A stretch of DNA of 64,000 bases, from contig NZ_CP107902.1 in the NCBI RefSeq assembly GCF_036013935.1, positions 9,643,001 to 9,707,000 on the forward strand. Reading direction: 5' to 3'. The notes under the pieces were generated by a model. That model ran no database searches and was not told the origin of the DNA. It saw only the letters and a list, made by a program, of their open reading frames with translations. Numbering within the stretch: the stretch's first letter is position 1; the number at the start of each line of letters is the position of its first letter. The translations under genes were made by a program, and so were the position numbers. Shown one piece after another: positions 9,120 through 16,645 of this stretch. This DNA comes from Streptomyces sp. NBC_00461. GTDB lineage: Bacteria; Actinomycetota; Actinomycetes; Streptomycetales; Streptomycetaceae.

Positions 9120-9168
9120 ACGAAGGTCCGCGGAGCGCCGCTGTCCAGGGCGCACCGCGGACCTTCGT
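9120..9168. terminator. strong hairpin terminator after the APH-like gene
   Basis: A perfect 14-bp inverted repeat (ACGAAGGTCCGCGG and its complement, arms 9120-9133 and 9155-9168) lies 4 nt beyond the stop codon of the APH-like gene, which reads leftward into it. There is no long U-tract, as is common in Streptomyces. It also separates that gene from the amidase promoter region at 8886-9119. Confidence 0.8.
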
Positions 9169-9172
9169 CCCC

Positions 9173-10315
9173 TCAGCGAGTGCCGACCGCCGCGCGCACG
9201 GCCCGTCGGGCCAGCTGGCAGTCGTCGTGCAGCCGCCTCAGCAGCAGCCGCTGTTCCTCGCCGGACGGCGCAGCACCCGGGTGGGCCGCTCCCGGTGCCG
9301 CCGGGGTCGAGTCGTGCATCGAACGCTGCACGGCCGTTTCGTAGGTACGGATCTCACGGGTCAGTACGAGCATCAGGTTCACCAGGAACGCGTCCCGAGA
9401 GGCGGGGCCCGCCGACTGCGCGATCTGGCTGATCTGACGGCGCGCCACCGGAGCGTCCCCGAGGACCGACCACAGCGTCGCCAGGTCGTACCCCGGCAGA
9501 TACCAGCCCGCGTGCTCCCAGTCCACCAGCACTGGACCGGCCGGTGAGAGCAGGATGTTCGAGAGCAGGGCGTCGCCGTGGCAGAACTGGCCCATGCCGT
9601 GCCGGCCCGAGGCGTGCGCGATGCCGTGCAGCAGCTTCTGCAGGTCGCCCATGTCGCGGTCGGTGAGCAGGCCTAGCTCGTGGTAGCGGGAAATACGTGC
9701 CGCGTAGTCGAGCGGGGCGTCGAAGGTGCCGGCCGGGGGCCGCCACGCGTTCAGCCGGCAGATGGCGCCGAGCGCCGCCCTGACGTCCGCGCGCGGTGGG
9801 GCCTCGGCCGGGTGCCGCTGCAGGGCAGCCACCCTTCCTGGCATCCGCTCGATGACCAGAGTGCAGTTGTCCGGGTCCGCCGCGATCAGCCGGGGCACCC
9901 GCACGGGCGGGCGGTGCCGGACGAACGAGCGGTACGCCGCTATTTCGTGGCGGATCCGCTCGGCCCACGCGGGGGAGTGGTCCAGTAAGCACTTGGCGAC
10001 GGCCGTGCTGCGTCCGGTCGTACCGACCAGGAGCACGGATCGTCCGCTGCGGCGCAGCACCTGCACCGGAGCGAACTCCGGGCAGATCCGGTGCACCGAC
10101 GCGATCGCCGTACGCAACTGGGCGCCCTGGGGGCCGGACAAGTCGAGTCTCCCGCTGAGCGGTTGGGTGCCGAGCCCCGGCAGCCGCCGGGCCCTGCCCG
10201 CGCCGAGCGCGGGAGCCGCCGGACGGGGCGCGGGGTCGAGATAGGGACCGCTGCCCGCCGGGCGAGGCTGCAGCGGCCGGGGCGGGGCGGACACGGAGGA
10301 CGATGCTGTGTACAT
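9173..10315 (-). CDS. APH-family (aminoglycoside phosphotransferase-like) kinase
   Basis: A 380-residue kinase-like protein with a disordered Pro/Ala/Arg-rich N-terminus of about 50 residues. The nucleotide-binding strand is L-L-V-G-T-T-G-R and the probable ATP-contacting Lys lies in V-A-K-C-L-L. The catalytic loop is C-H-G-D-A-L-L-S-N and the Mg-binding segment is V-L-V-D-W-E-H-A-G. This family phosphorylates aminoglycosides, choline, homoserine and other small hydroxyl compounds, so resistance should not be assumed. The ATG is at 10315. It diverges from the NsdA-like regulator across about 230 nt. Confidence 0.85.
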   Translation of the reverse strand: MYTASSSVSAPPRPLQPRPAGSGPYLDPAPRPAAPALGAGRARRLPGLGTQPLSGRLDLSGPQGAQLRTAIASVHRICPEFAPVQVLRRSGRSVLLVGTTGRSTAVAKCLLDHSPAWAERIRHEIAAYRSFVRHRPPVRVPRLIAADPDNCTLVIERMPGRVAALQRHPAEAPPRADVRAALGAICRLNAWRPPAGTFDAPLDYAARISRYHELGLLTDRDMGDLQKLLHGIAHASGRHGMGQFCHGDALLSNILLSPAGPVLVDWEHAGWYLPGYDLATLWSVLGDAPVARRQISQIAQSAGPASRDAFLVNLMLVLTREIRTYETAVQRSMHDSTPAAPGAAHPGAAPSGEEQRLLLRRLHDDCQLARRAVRAAVGTR

Positions 10316-10455
10316 GGGCGAAACAGATCCCTTCGTGTGCCTGCGACGTCAATGCGCTGCCCGGCCCGGAACCTCAGGTGCACCCTGGGGAATGTCCCTC
10401 GGCAACCGGGTCGGGGTGGCGCTTTCCTACCTGACACCCGATGCCCAGTGGCACA

Positions 10456-10485
10456 CCATCTGGCGCACCCTGGCGAACCCTGGCG
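10456..10485 (+). repeat. three 10-bp phased direct repeats upstream of the NsdA-like gene
   Basis: The pentamer TGGCG recurs at 10461, 10471 and 10481, each as the end of a near-identical 10-bp unit (consensus NNCCCTGGCG; the last two units differ at one base). The spacing is one helical turn, and the array ends 63 nt before the GTG start of the regulator. It could be an operator array bound on one DNA face, or simply a slippage repeat. Confidence 0.5.
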
Positions 10486-10548
10486 AATAGTCGCCCGGCA
10501 ACTTGCACCGGGCTACTGTCAACTCAGCCGAGAACCTGGGGGCTTGAC

Positions 10549-12039
10549 GTGAGCGGACAACCCAACACCCGCCTGGCGGACCTGTTCGGCCTGGCCGGCT
10601 GGTCCAAGGGCGAACTCGCGAGGCTGGTCAACCGGCAGGCGGCGGCCATGGGCCACCCCCAGCTGTCGACCGACACCTCCCGGGTGCGGCGTTGGATCGA
10701 CACGGGAGAGATCCCGCGCGATCCGGTGCCGAGGGTGCTGGCGGCGCTGTTCACCGAGCGTCTCGGCCGTGTCGTGACCATCGAGGACCTCGGTCTGGTC
10801 CGGCACGGGCGTGTGGGGAAACGGCAGGACGCCGGGAGCGTGGAACATCCCGACGGTGTGCCGTGGGCGCCCGAGCGGACTGCGGCGGTCCTCACCGAAT
10901 TCACGGGAATGGACCTCATGCTCAACCGACGCGGTGTGGTGGGTGCGGGTGTCGCGCTCACCGCAGGATCCGCACTCAGCAGCGCCATGTACGACTGGCT
11001 GCACACAGATCCGACTCTCTCCGCCGACGCCCCCGACTACGACAATCCCCTGCATGCCGACCCCGCTGGGTTCGACCGCTACGAGGCAGCCCCCATCGGG
11101 TCGCAGGAGATCGAGGAGCTGGAGCGCTCGGTCGAGGTGTTCCGGGCCTGGGACGCCGCCCGCGGCGGCGGGCTGCAGCGCAAGGCAGTCGTGGGCCAGC
11201 TCAACGAGGTGGGCGGCATGCTCGCCTACCGCCACCCCGACCATCTCCAGCGCCGCCTGTGGGGCGTCGCCGCCAACCTCGCCGTCCTCGCGGGCTGGAT
11301 GTCGCACGACGTCGGCCTGGAGCCCACGGCTCAGAAGTACTTCGTCATCGCCGCCCACGCGGCCCGTGAGGGCGGTGACCGGCCCCGCGCCGGGGAGGCG
11401 CTCTCCCGAGCGGCTCGCCAGATGGTGCACCTCGGCCGGCCCGACGACGCACTCGACCTGATGAAGCTCGCCCAGTCCGGTTCCGGCGAAGAGGTGCTGC
11501 CGCGCACCCGGGCGATGCTCTACACCATCGAGGCCTGGGCTCAGGCCTCCATGGGCAAGGGCCAGGCGATGCGCCGCACTCTCGGCCGGGCGGAGGACCT
11601 CTTCGTCTCCGACAAGGGCGACGTGCCGCCGCCGAGCTGGATGCAGATGTTCAAGGAGGAGGACCTGTACGGCATGCAGGCCCTGGCCTACCGCACACTG
11701 GCCGAGCACGAGCCCGGAGCGGCCGCGCACGCCCAGCACTACGCGGAGAAGGCCCTGGCGCTCAGGGTCGACGGCCGGCAGCGGTCGAAGATCTTCGACT
11801 TCCTGTCCATGGCCTCCGCCTGCTTCATCGCCGACGACCCCGAACAGGCCGACCGGTACGCACGGCTGGCCCTGATGTCGATGGGAACCAACTCCTCCCA
11901 CCGCACCTGGGACAGGCTGCGCCAGATGTACCGGCTCACCGCCGAGTACTCCAGCTACCCGAAGATCCACGAGCTGCGGGAGGAGATCAAACTGTCGTTG
12001 CCGAGGACGGCGAAGAGCGGCAACAGCGCACGGGCGTAG
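10549..12039 (+). CDS. NsdA-like TPR transcriptional regulator
   Basis: A 496-residue protein. The N-terminus (G-W-S-K-G-E-L-A-R-L-V-N-R, then S-T-D-T-S-R-V-R-R-W) matches the atypical DNA-binding region of NsdA-type Streptomyces regulators. A hydrophobic R-R-G-V-V-G-A-G-V-A-L segment and a long TPR-like helical C-terminal region follow. NsdA itself represses antibiotic production and sporulation in S. coelicolor. This is a paralogue-type member, since it differs from NsdA as I know it. I chose the GTG at 10549 because GGGGG precedes it and the family start fits; the longer frame to 10441 lacks a site. Confidence 0.75.
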   Translation: MSGQPNTRLADLFGLAGWSKGELARLVNRQAAAMGHPQLSTDTSRVRRWIDTGEIPRDPVPRVLAALFTERLGRVVTIEDLGLVRHGRVGKRQDAGSVEHPDGVPWAPERTAAVLTEFTGMDLMLNRRGVVGAGVALTAGSALSSAMYDWLHTDPTLSADAPDYDNPLHADPAGFDRYEAAPIGSQEIEELERSVEVFRAWDAARGGGLQRKAVVGQLNEVGGMLAYRHPDHLQRRLWGVAANLAVLAGWMSHDVGLEPTAQKYFVIAAHAAREGGDRPRAGEALSRAARQMVHLGRPDDALDLMKLAQSGSGEEVLPRTRAMLYTIEAWAQASMGKGQAMRRTLGRAEDLFVSDKGDVPPPSWMQMFKEEDLYGMQALAYRTLAEHEPGAAAHAQHYAEKALALRVDGRQRSKIFDFLSMASACFIADDPEQADRYARLALMSMGTNSSHRTWDRLRQMYRLTAEYSSYPKIHELREEIKLSLPRTAKSGNSARA

Positions 12040-12068
12040 GGGGTTCGTGCAGCTGCCGCCGATTCATC

Positions 12069-12105
12069 TCACCGCTGGTTCACATCACCGCTGGTTCACA
12101 TCACC
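12069..12105. repeat. 16-bp tandem repeat over the stop of the SpoIIE phosphatase gene
   Basis: Two perfect 16-bp copies (TCACCGCTGGTTCACA at 12069-12084 and 12085-12100) plus a 5-bp partial copy span the stop codon of the phosphatase gene, which is read leftward (stop at 12096-12098). The repeat therefore duplicates the end of the coding sequence into the 3' flank. It has no hairpin character. Confidence 0.85.
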
Positions 12106-13520
12106 TTGGCGAGGAGTACGCACGCGTCGTCCTGACGATCGGCCTCGCCGAACTCCTCCATGACCATCCGCACGCAGTCCTGCGCGGTCCGTGCCTCGCC
12201 GAAGCGGGGGGCCAGGTCGAGGAGCCGGTTCGCACTCTCCGTGCCGTTGCGCCCGGGCACCAGCCCGTCGGTGTGCAGCAGGAGCAGGTCGCCTGTCTCG
12301 AGGGTCTCTTCGACCTGCTCGTAGGAGGCACCCGAGGTCGCGCCGAGCAGGACGCCGTCCGGTGCGTGCAGCCTGCGCCCCGTCCCGTTGCGGAACAGTA
12401 GCGGGGCGGGGTGTCCGGCTTGTGCCCACGTCAGTGTGCGGGTGGCGGGGCGGTAGCGGCAGCAGACGGCGCTGCCGAGGGCGGGTTGCACGGTGGCGTC
12501 GAGTAACTGGTTGAGCCAGGACATCAGTTGGCCGGGTTCGGTGCCGGCCATCGCCATGCCGCGTACGGCGCCCAGCAGCGTCGCCATGCCCGAGGTGACG
12601 GCGACGCCGTGTCCGGTGAGGTCGCCGACGCTGAGCAGCGTCTGGCCGTCGGGCAGTTCCAGCGCGTCGTACCAGTCGCCGCCGATCAGTGCGCTCGTCG
12701 ACGACGGCAGATAGTGCGCCGCCAGATCCAGTGTCTCGGGGCCGTGGTGCGGGAGCCGCAGGGAGCCACGCCACGGCGGCAGCACGGCCTCCTGCAGCTC
12801 GACCGCGAGCCGGTGCTCGGTCTGCGCGCGGTGCTGGTGGCTCTGCAGCGAGTCACGGGTCTCGCTCACCACCTTCTGGCTGCGGCGCAGTTCACTGACG
12901 TCACGCAGTACGGCCCACATCGAGGCGGTGCTGCCGTCGGTGTCGAGCACGGGCTCGCCCATCATGTGCACCGCGCGCACCTCGCCGTCGGGGCGCACGA
13001 CGCGGAACTCACCGTCGATGGGCTTGGCGTCGACCAGGCAGTCCGTGACCATCGCCGTCAGCTTCGCGCGATCCTCGTCCAGTACCAGGGACGGCAGTTC
13101 GTCGAGGGTGAGCGGGGGAGCGGCGGGGTCGCGGCCCAGGATCTGGTAGAGCTCGCCGGACCAACTCGCCTCGTCCGTCAGCAGGTTCCACTCGGCGCTG
13201 CCGACCCGGCTGAGCAGTGAGCCGCGCCGGGGAGCGTGCGGCACGGCACGGACAGGTGCCGACTCCGCGATCGGGGGCACGGGGGTCGGGCCGTCCCGCA
13301 GCTGCCCCAAGTGGGCGGTGAGGTCGGTGAGTTGGTGCAGCGCCAGATCGCACAGCGCGCGCTGCCACCGCTCCTGGGGGTCCGAACCGTCGCTGTGCGC
13401 GTCCCGCCGTACGGCGTCCACCTCGCCCTTGAGCCGGCGAGTCTGCGATATCAACGCGTCGACCGAGCCGCGTCCTGGCGGCTGGGCGGCTGGGTGATCC
13501 GCAGAGAGATGGGACGACAT
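12096..13520 (-). CDS. PAS-SpoIIE (PP2C-type) phosphatase
   Basis: A 474-residue soluble protein. Residues 1-90 are a helical Arg/Glu-rich lead, and residues about 105-215 form a PAS/PAC domain (E-W-N-L near the start, F-R-V-V-R-P-D-G-E-V-R). A coiled segment leads into a SpoIIE/PP2C phosphatase (about 250-474) with G-G-D-W-Y-D, G-D-L-T-G-H-G and D-D-A-C-V-L as metal-site motifs. These enzymes dephosphorylate anti-sigma-factor antagonists and so tune alternative sigma factors in response to the PAS input. No anti-sigma or STAS gene is adjacent, so the partner is unknown. Confidence 0.9.
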   Translation of the reverse strand: MSSHLSADHPAAQPPGRGSVDALISQTRRLKGEVDAVRRDAHSDGSDPQERWQRALCDLALHQLTDLTAHLGQLRDGPTPVPPIAESAPVRAVPHAPRRGSLLSRVGSAEWNLLTDEASWSGELYQILGRDPAAPPLTLDELPSLVLDEDRAKLTAMVTDCLVDAKPIDGEFRVVRPDGEVRAVHMMGEPVLDTDGSTASMWAVLRDVSELRRSQKVVSETRDSLQSHQHRAQTEHRLAVELQEAVLPPWRGSLRLPHHGPETLDLAAHYLPSSTSALIGGDWYDALELPDGQTLLSVGDLTGHGVAVTSGMATLLGAVRGMAMAGTEPGQLMSWLNQLLDATVQPALGSAVCCRYRPATRTLTWAQAGHPAPLLFRNGTGRRLHAPDGVLLGATSGASYEQVEETLETGDLLLLHTDGLVPGRNGTESANRLLDLAPRFGEARTAQDCVRMVMEEFGEADRQDDACVLLAKVM

Positions 13521-13575
13521 GACGCACTCCGATGCGGGACGGTACGACCGGGGCTGACGGCTTGGGGACCGTTAC

Positions 13576-13655
13576 GACTGTGGCACAGCCCGCGACGCCC
13601 TGTAAGGGATTCGGCAACACCCGATACGGTGGTGCTTCTGGCATATGCCACAGTC
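13576..13655. promoter_or_regulatory. spaced inverted repeat and 12-bp palindrome upstream of the SpoIIE phosphatase
   Basis: GACTGTGGCA at 13576-13585 is repeated in perfect inverted orientation at 13646-13655, with 60 bp between. The downstream arm overlaps a perfect 12-bp palindrome, TGGCATATGCCA (13639-13650), and the upstream arm overlaps TGTGGCACA. The pair starts 56 bp upstream of the phosphatase start at 13520, a good position for a dimer-binding regulator with looping. The factor is unknown. Confidence 0.45.
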
Positions 13656-13846
13656 TTCACGGAGCGACCGTGCGGTGCGGATGGCGTACGCCGCTGACGG
13701 GCCAAGTCGTAGGCAGAGTACGCGATTTGATGTCTCGGTGAGGACTCCCGGTGGGCGTTCAAGCGCACGTTCGACGGCTGCTTGTTCTATGGGGTCTCAG
13801 TGATCCCGCCTCGCCTCATGCGCGGCAGGAAAGGCTCTGGCTGCCA

Positions 13847-13862
13847 AGTGACGCAGGTCACA
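13847..13862. promoter_or_regulatory. BldD- or Crp-like palindrome before the SsgA-like gene
   Basis: The sequence AGTGACGCAGGTCACA contains a perfect GTGAC-N4-GTCAC inverted repeat about 100 bp upstream of the SsgA-like start. It fits both the Streptomyces Crp consensus (GTG-N6-GNCAC) and the looser BldD type (AGTGA...TCAC). Either would make sense for a developmental gene. The sequence alone does not decide between them. Confidence 0.5.
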
Positions 13863-13962
13863 CAAACCCGCAAGCGCTTCCACGTAATGCGAACGGCACT
13901 TGGGTGCTCGTACAAGCACACCGGTCAATCCGGCCGACCTCCTACCGCAGCGGAGACCGACC

Positions 13963-14376
13963 ATGGACATCACCCTCCGACAACCCGCCCACGGCCGTCT
14001 GATCACCGCCGACGAGCAGGAGCTCCCCGTTCCCGCCACGTTGCGTTATGCCGCCACGGATCCGCTGGCCGTCTACCTCGACTTCCCGCCCGAGGTCTCC
14101 CTCGACGGCACGGGGGTCACCTGGACCTTCGGCCGTTCCCTGCTGGAGGAGGGGCTGCGCGGCCCCGCCGGCGGGGGCGACGTGCACATCTGGCCGTGCG
14201 GCCGCGCCCGTACCGTCGTGGAGTTCCACTCGCCCTACGGCCTGGCCCTGCTGCAGTTCGACACCGACGCCCTGCGCCGGTTCCTGCTGCGCACGTACGC
14301 CGTGGTCGCCGCCGGGCAGGAGGACATCGGCGCGGCCGTGGACGAGGGCCTGAACTCGCTGTTCGGCAGCGTCTGA
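13963..14376 (+). CDS. SsgA-like sporulation/cell-division protein (SALP)
   Basis: A 137-residue protein with the SALP pattern: L-R-Y-x-A-x-D-P-L-A-V strand, an F-x-P-E/P motif, W-x-F-x-R-x-L-L-x-E-G-L, then the G-D-V-x-I/W-P segment and a helical C-terminus. SALPs control septum placement, peptidoglycan turnover and spore separation in morphologically complex actinomycetes. The ATG at 13963 follows GGAGA. Several paralogues occur per genome and I cannot assign a letter (SsgA-G). It is monocistronic: a phospholipase with its own PHO box lies downstream. Confidence 0.9.
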   Translation: MDITLRQPAHGRLITADEQELPVPATLRYAATDPLAVYLDFPPEVSLDGTGVTWTFGRSLLEEGLRGPAGGGDVHIWPCGRARTVVEFHSPYGLALLQFDTDALRRFLLRTYAVVAAGQEDIGAAVDEGLNSLFGSV

Positions 14377-14412
14377 CGACCCCCGCCCCTGTGGAGAACG
14401 GTTTCGACTCCT

Positions 14413-14434
14413 GTTCATCTCGGGCTCACCGCAC
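14413..14434 (+). promoter_or_regulatory. PHO box (PhoP operator) before phospholipase C
   Basis: Two adjacent 11-bp direct-repeat units, GTTCATCTCGG (14413-14423) and GCTCACCGCAC (14424-14434), fit the Streptomyces PHO-box pattern, whose most conserved part is GTTCACC. The site lies 84 bp upstream of a secreted phospholipase C. That enzyme releases phosphate esters and is a typical PhoP-regulon product. Confidence 0.65.
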
Positions 14435-14517
14435 AGGTACGGCCCCTGACGAGCACCCCGGGCAGCCTTGCCGCGGTGTGCCGCCCGGGCACCCCGGTGG
14501 TGACGAGGACGGGGCGA

Positions 14518-16614
14518 ATGACACCGATCAGCCGAAGGGGCTTCGTGAGTTTCGGGGCGACCGTCGCGGCGGGTATGGCGACGGGCGTCGGTTCGGGAAT
14601 GGCGACGGGCGTCGGTTCGGGAATGGCGACGGGAGTCGGTGCGGGTATGGCGCCAGGAGTGGGTACGGGCACGGAGGCCGCTGTGCGGAGTGCGGCGACC
14701 GGCACGATCTCGGACGTGAGGCACGTGGTGATCCTCATGCAGGAGAACCGCAGCTTCGACCACTACTTCGGGCGTCTGAAGGGCGTCAGGGGCTTCGACG
14801 ACCGCAGCGGCATCACCCTCGCCGGTGGTCACCCGGTCTTCAACCAGCCGAACGGCTCGGGCCGCCAGTACCCGTGGAAGCTCAGCGCCACCCCTGACGC
14901 GGGCGGCAGGGACGGCGAGACCCTCGCCCAGTGCAACGGCGAGCTGCCGCACACCTGGTCCTCGCAGCACTCCGCCTGGAACAAGGGCCGCCTGGACAAC
15001 TGGGTGTCCGGCGTGGGCAACGTGCGCTCGCTCGGCTACCTGGACCGCTCCGACATCCCCTTCCACTACGCACTCGCCGACAACTACACCGTCTGCGACG
15101 CCTACTTCTGCTCCGCGCTCAGCGCGACCGGCCCCAACCGCACCTATCTGTGGAGCGGCAAGGTCGACTCCTCAAGCCACGACGGCGGCGACGAGTCCGG
15201 CCTGACCTGGCAGAACTACGCCGAGGCGCTGCAGAACGCCGGAGTGAGCTGGAAGGTCTACCAGAACGCGGCGGACAACTACGGCGACAACGGCTGCGCC
15301 TACTTCAAGAACTTCGCGAACGCCCGGCCCGGCACCCCCCTTCACGACCGCGGCATGGCCTCCGTTCCCGGGGTGACGGGCTCGACCCCCGACGACATCG
15401 CGGCCGCCATCAAGGCCGACGTCCTCGCGGGCACCCTGCCGCAGGTCTCCTGGGTGGTCGCCAACCAGGCCTTCTCCGAGCACCCCTTCGCTCCGCCCGG
15501 CGACGGCGCCCACTTCGTCGACCTCGTCTACCGGGCCCTCGCCGCCGACAGCGACGTCTTCGACTCCACCGTCCTGTTCCTCAACTACGACGAGAACGAC
15601 GGCTGCTTCGACCACGTCCCGCCCCCGGTCCCGCCCGCGGGAACCGCCGGGGAGTTCCTCGACGGGGTGCCGTACGGCCTCGGATTCCGCGTCCCGATGA
15701 TCGTCATCTCGCCCTGGACGCGGGGCGGTTGGGTCTCCTCGGAGGTCTTCGACCACACCTCGGTCCTGCGCTTTCTGGAGACCTGGACGGCGGCTCTGGG
15801 CAAGCCCGCGACGTGCCCCAACATCAGCGCCTGGCGCCGCAAGGTCAGCGGTGACCTGACCGGCGCCTTCGACTTCGCCCACCCCGTGTACGGTACGGCG
15901 CCGCTGCCCGCGACGAGCGTCCTCGGCTACGACACCTGCCGGCCGCTGCCCAACCCCGTCCCCACGACCAACGCTCTGCCCGCCCAGGAGCCCGGCACCC
16001 GCCCCGCCCGTGCGCTGCCGTACCAGCCGAACGGCTTTCTGGACCGTCTGGAGTTCGGGACGGGCGGCAAGATCCTCGCCTGGTTCACCATGGCCAACCA
16101 GGGCGGCGCCGCCCGGCGTGCCGCGCACTTCTCCCTCCACCCGGGCGCCTACCGGGACACCACACCGTGGCAGTACACGGTCGACCCGGGCGGCACGGCC
16201 ATCGAGTCCTTCAACGTCGGTGCCGGGTACGGCGACGGCAGGTACGACTTCACCATGGTCGGCCCCAACCGCTTCCTGCGGCGCTTTCGGGGCGACGCCA
16301 CGAAGGCCGGCAAGTCGGCCGAGGTGAGCACCCGTTACGCCGTCGAAGCGGGCACGGGAAAGCTCGCGATCTACTTCAGGATGGTCAACTCCGGTTCCGT
16401 ACCGGTGCAGTTCACCATCACCGCCGGCCACTACCGCGGCGACGGCCCATGGACGTACACCGTCGCCGCGGGGGGATCGGCGGAGGACCCCTTCAACGCG
16501 GTGGCGTACCAGGACGGCTGGTACGACTTCACGCTCACCGTCGACTCCGACGCTTCCTGGTCGCGCCGGTTCACCGGGCATCTGGAGACGGGTGCGCCGA
16601 GCGTCAGCGGCTGA
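14518..16614 (+). CDS. plcP: Tat-exported phosphocholine-specific phospholipase C
   Basis: A 698-residue protein starting at the ATG at 14518. A twin-arginine motif (S-R-R-G-F-V-S-F-G, from residue 5) begins the signal. It is followed by four near-identical octapeptides (G-M-A-T-G-V-G-S type) encoded by a 24-bp tandem repeat. The phosphoesterase domain opens with Q-E-N-R-S-F-D-H-Y-F-G, the family signature, and continues to about residue 460. Two C-terminal DUF756 beta domains follow. It should cleave phosphatidylcholine or sphingomyelin outside the cell. The symbol is a family name, not a proven orthologue. Confidence 0.88.
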   Translation: MTPISRRGFVSFGATVAAGMATGVGSGMATGVGSGMATGVGAGMAPGVGTGTEAAVRSAATGTISDVRHVVILMQENRSFDHYFGRLKGVRGFDDRSGITLAGGHPVFNQPNGSGRQYPWKLSATPDAGGRDGETLAQCNGELPHTWSSQHSAWNKGRLDNWVSGVGNVRSLGYLDRSDIPFHYALADNYTVCDAYFCSALSATGPNRTYLWSGKVDSSSHDGGDESGLTWQNYAEALQNAGVSWKVYQNAADNYGDNGCAYFKNFANARPGTPLHDRGMASVPGVTGSTPDDIAAAIKADVLAGTLPQVSWVVANQAFSEHPFAPPGDGAHFVDLVYRALAADSDVFDSTVLFLNYDENDGCFDHVPPPVPPAGTAGEFLDGVPYGLGFRVPMIVISPWTRGGWVSSEVFDHTSVLRFLETWTAALGKPATCPNISAWRRKVSGDLTGAFDFAHPVYGTAPLPATSVLGYDTCRPLPNPVPTTNALPAQEPGTRPARALPYQPNGFLDRLEFGTGGKILAWFTMANQGGAARRAAHFSLHPGAYRDTTPWQYTVDPGGTAIESFNVGAGYGDGRYDFTMVGPNRFLRRFRGDATKAGKSAEVSTRYAVEAGTGKLAIYFRMVNSGSVPVQFTITAGHYRGDGPWTYTVAAGGSAEDPFNAVAYQDGWYDFTLTVDSDASWSRRFTGHLETGAPSVSG
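14572..14667 (+). repeat. 24-bp tandem repeat (4 copies) in a Tat signal region
   Basis: Four contiguous 24-bp units start at 14572, 14596, 14620 and 14644. Units 1 and 2 differ at one base, unit 3 slightly more, and unit 4 is most diverged. Each codes eight residues (Gly-Met-Ala-x-Gly-Val-Gly-x). Because the period is a multiple of three, copy-number change would lengthen or shorten the Tat signal peptide without breaking the frame. Confidence 0.9.
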
Positions 16615-16624
16615 CGCTCGGCGC
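16594..16624. terminator. bidirectional terminator overlapping the phospholipase stop codon
   Basis: A perfect 13-bp stem (GCGCCGAGCGTCA, 16594-16606; complement 16612-16624) with a 5-nt loop. The phospholipase stop codon TGA lies at 16612-16614, so the hairpin includes the last coding residues. It sits between convergent genes and can serve both. Confidence 0.85.
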
Positions 16625-16645
16625 GGTACTCGTGCCGGGCGAGGT

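Larger units (their letters stand above)
13521..13962. other. 442-nt divergent intergenic region
   Basis: The space between the leftward phosphatase gene and the rightward SsgA-like gene holds the inverted repeats at 13576-13655 and the palindrome at 13847-13862. I see no coding frame with Streptomyces-like codon bias or a ribosome-binding site in it. Confidence 0.6.

Noticed and set aside
9173..10315. APH-like kinase as an antibiotic resistance gene
   Set aside because: The family includes many housekeeping small-molecule kinases, and no antibiotic gene or specific motif supports resistance.
304..12039. secondary-metabolite gene cluster around the LAL and NsdA-like regulators
   Set aside because: There is no PKS, NRPS, terpene or RiPP core gene, no P450, and the thiolase-fold proteins lack ketosynthase features.
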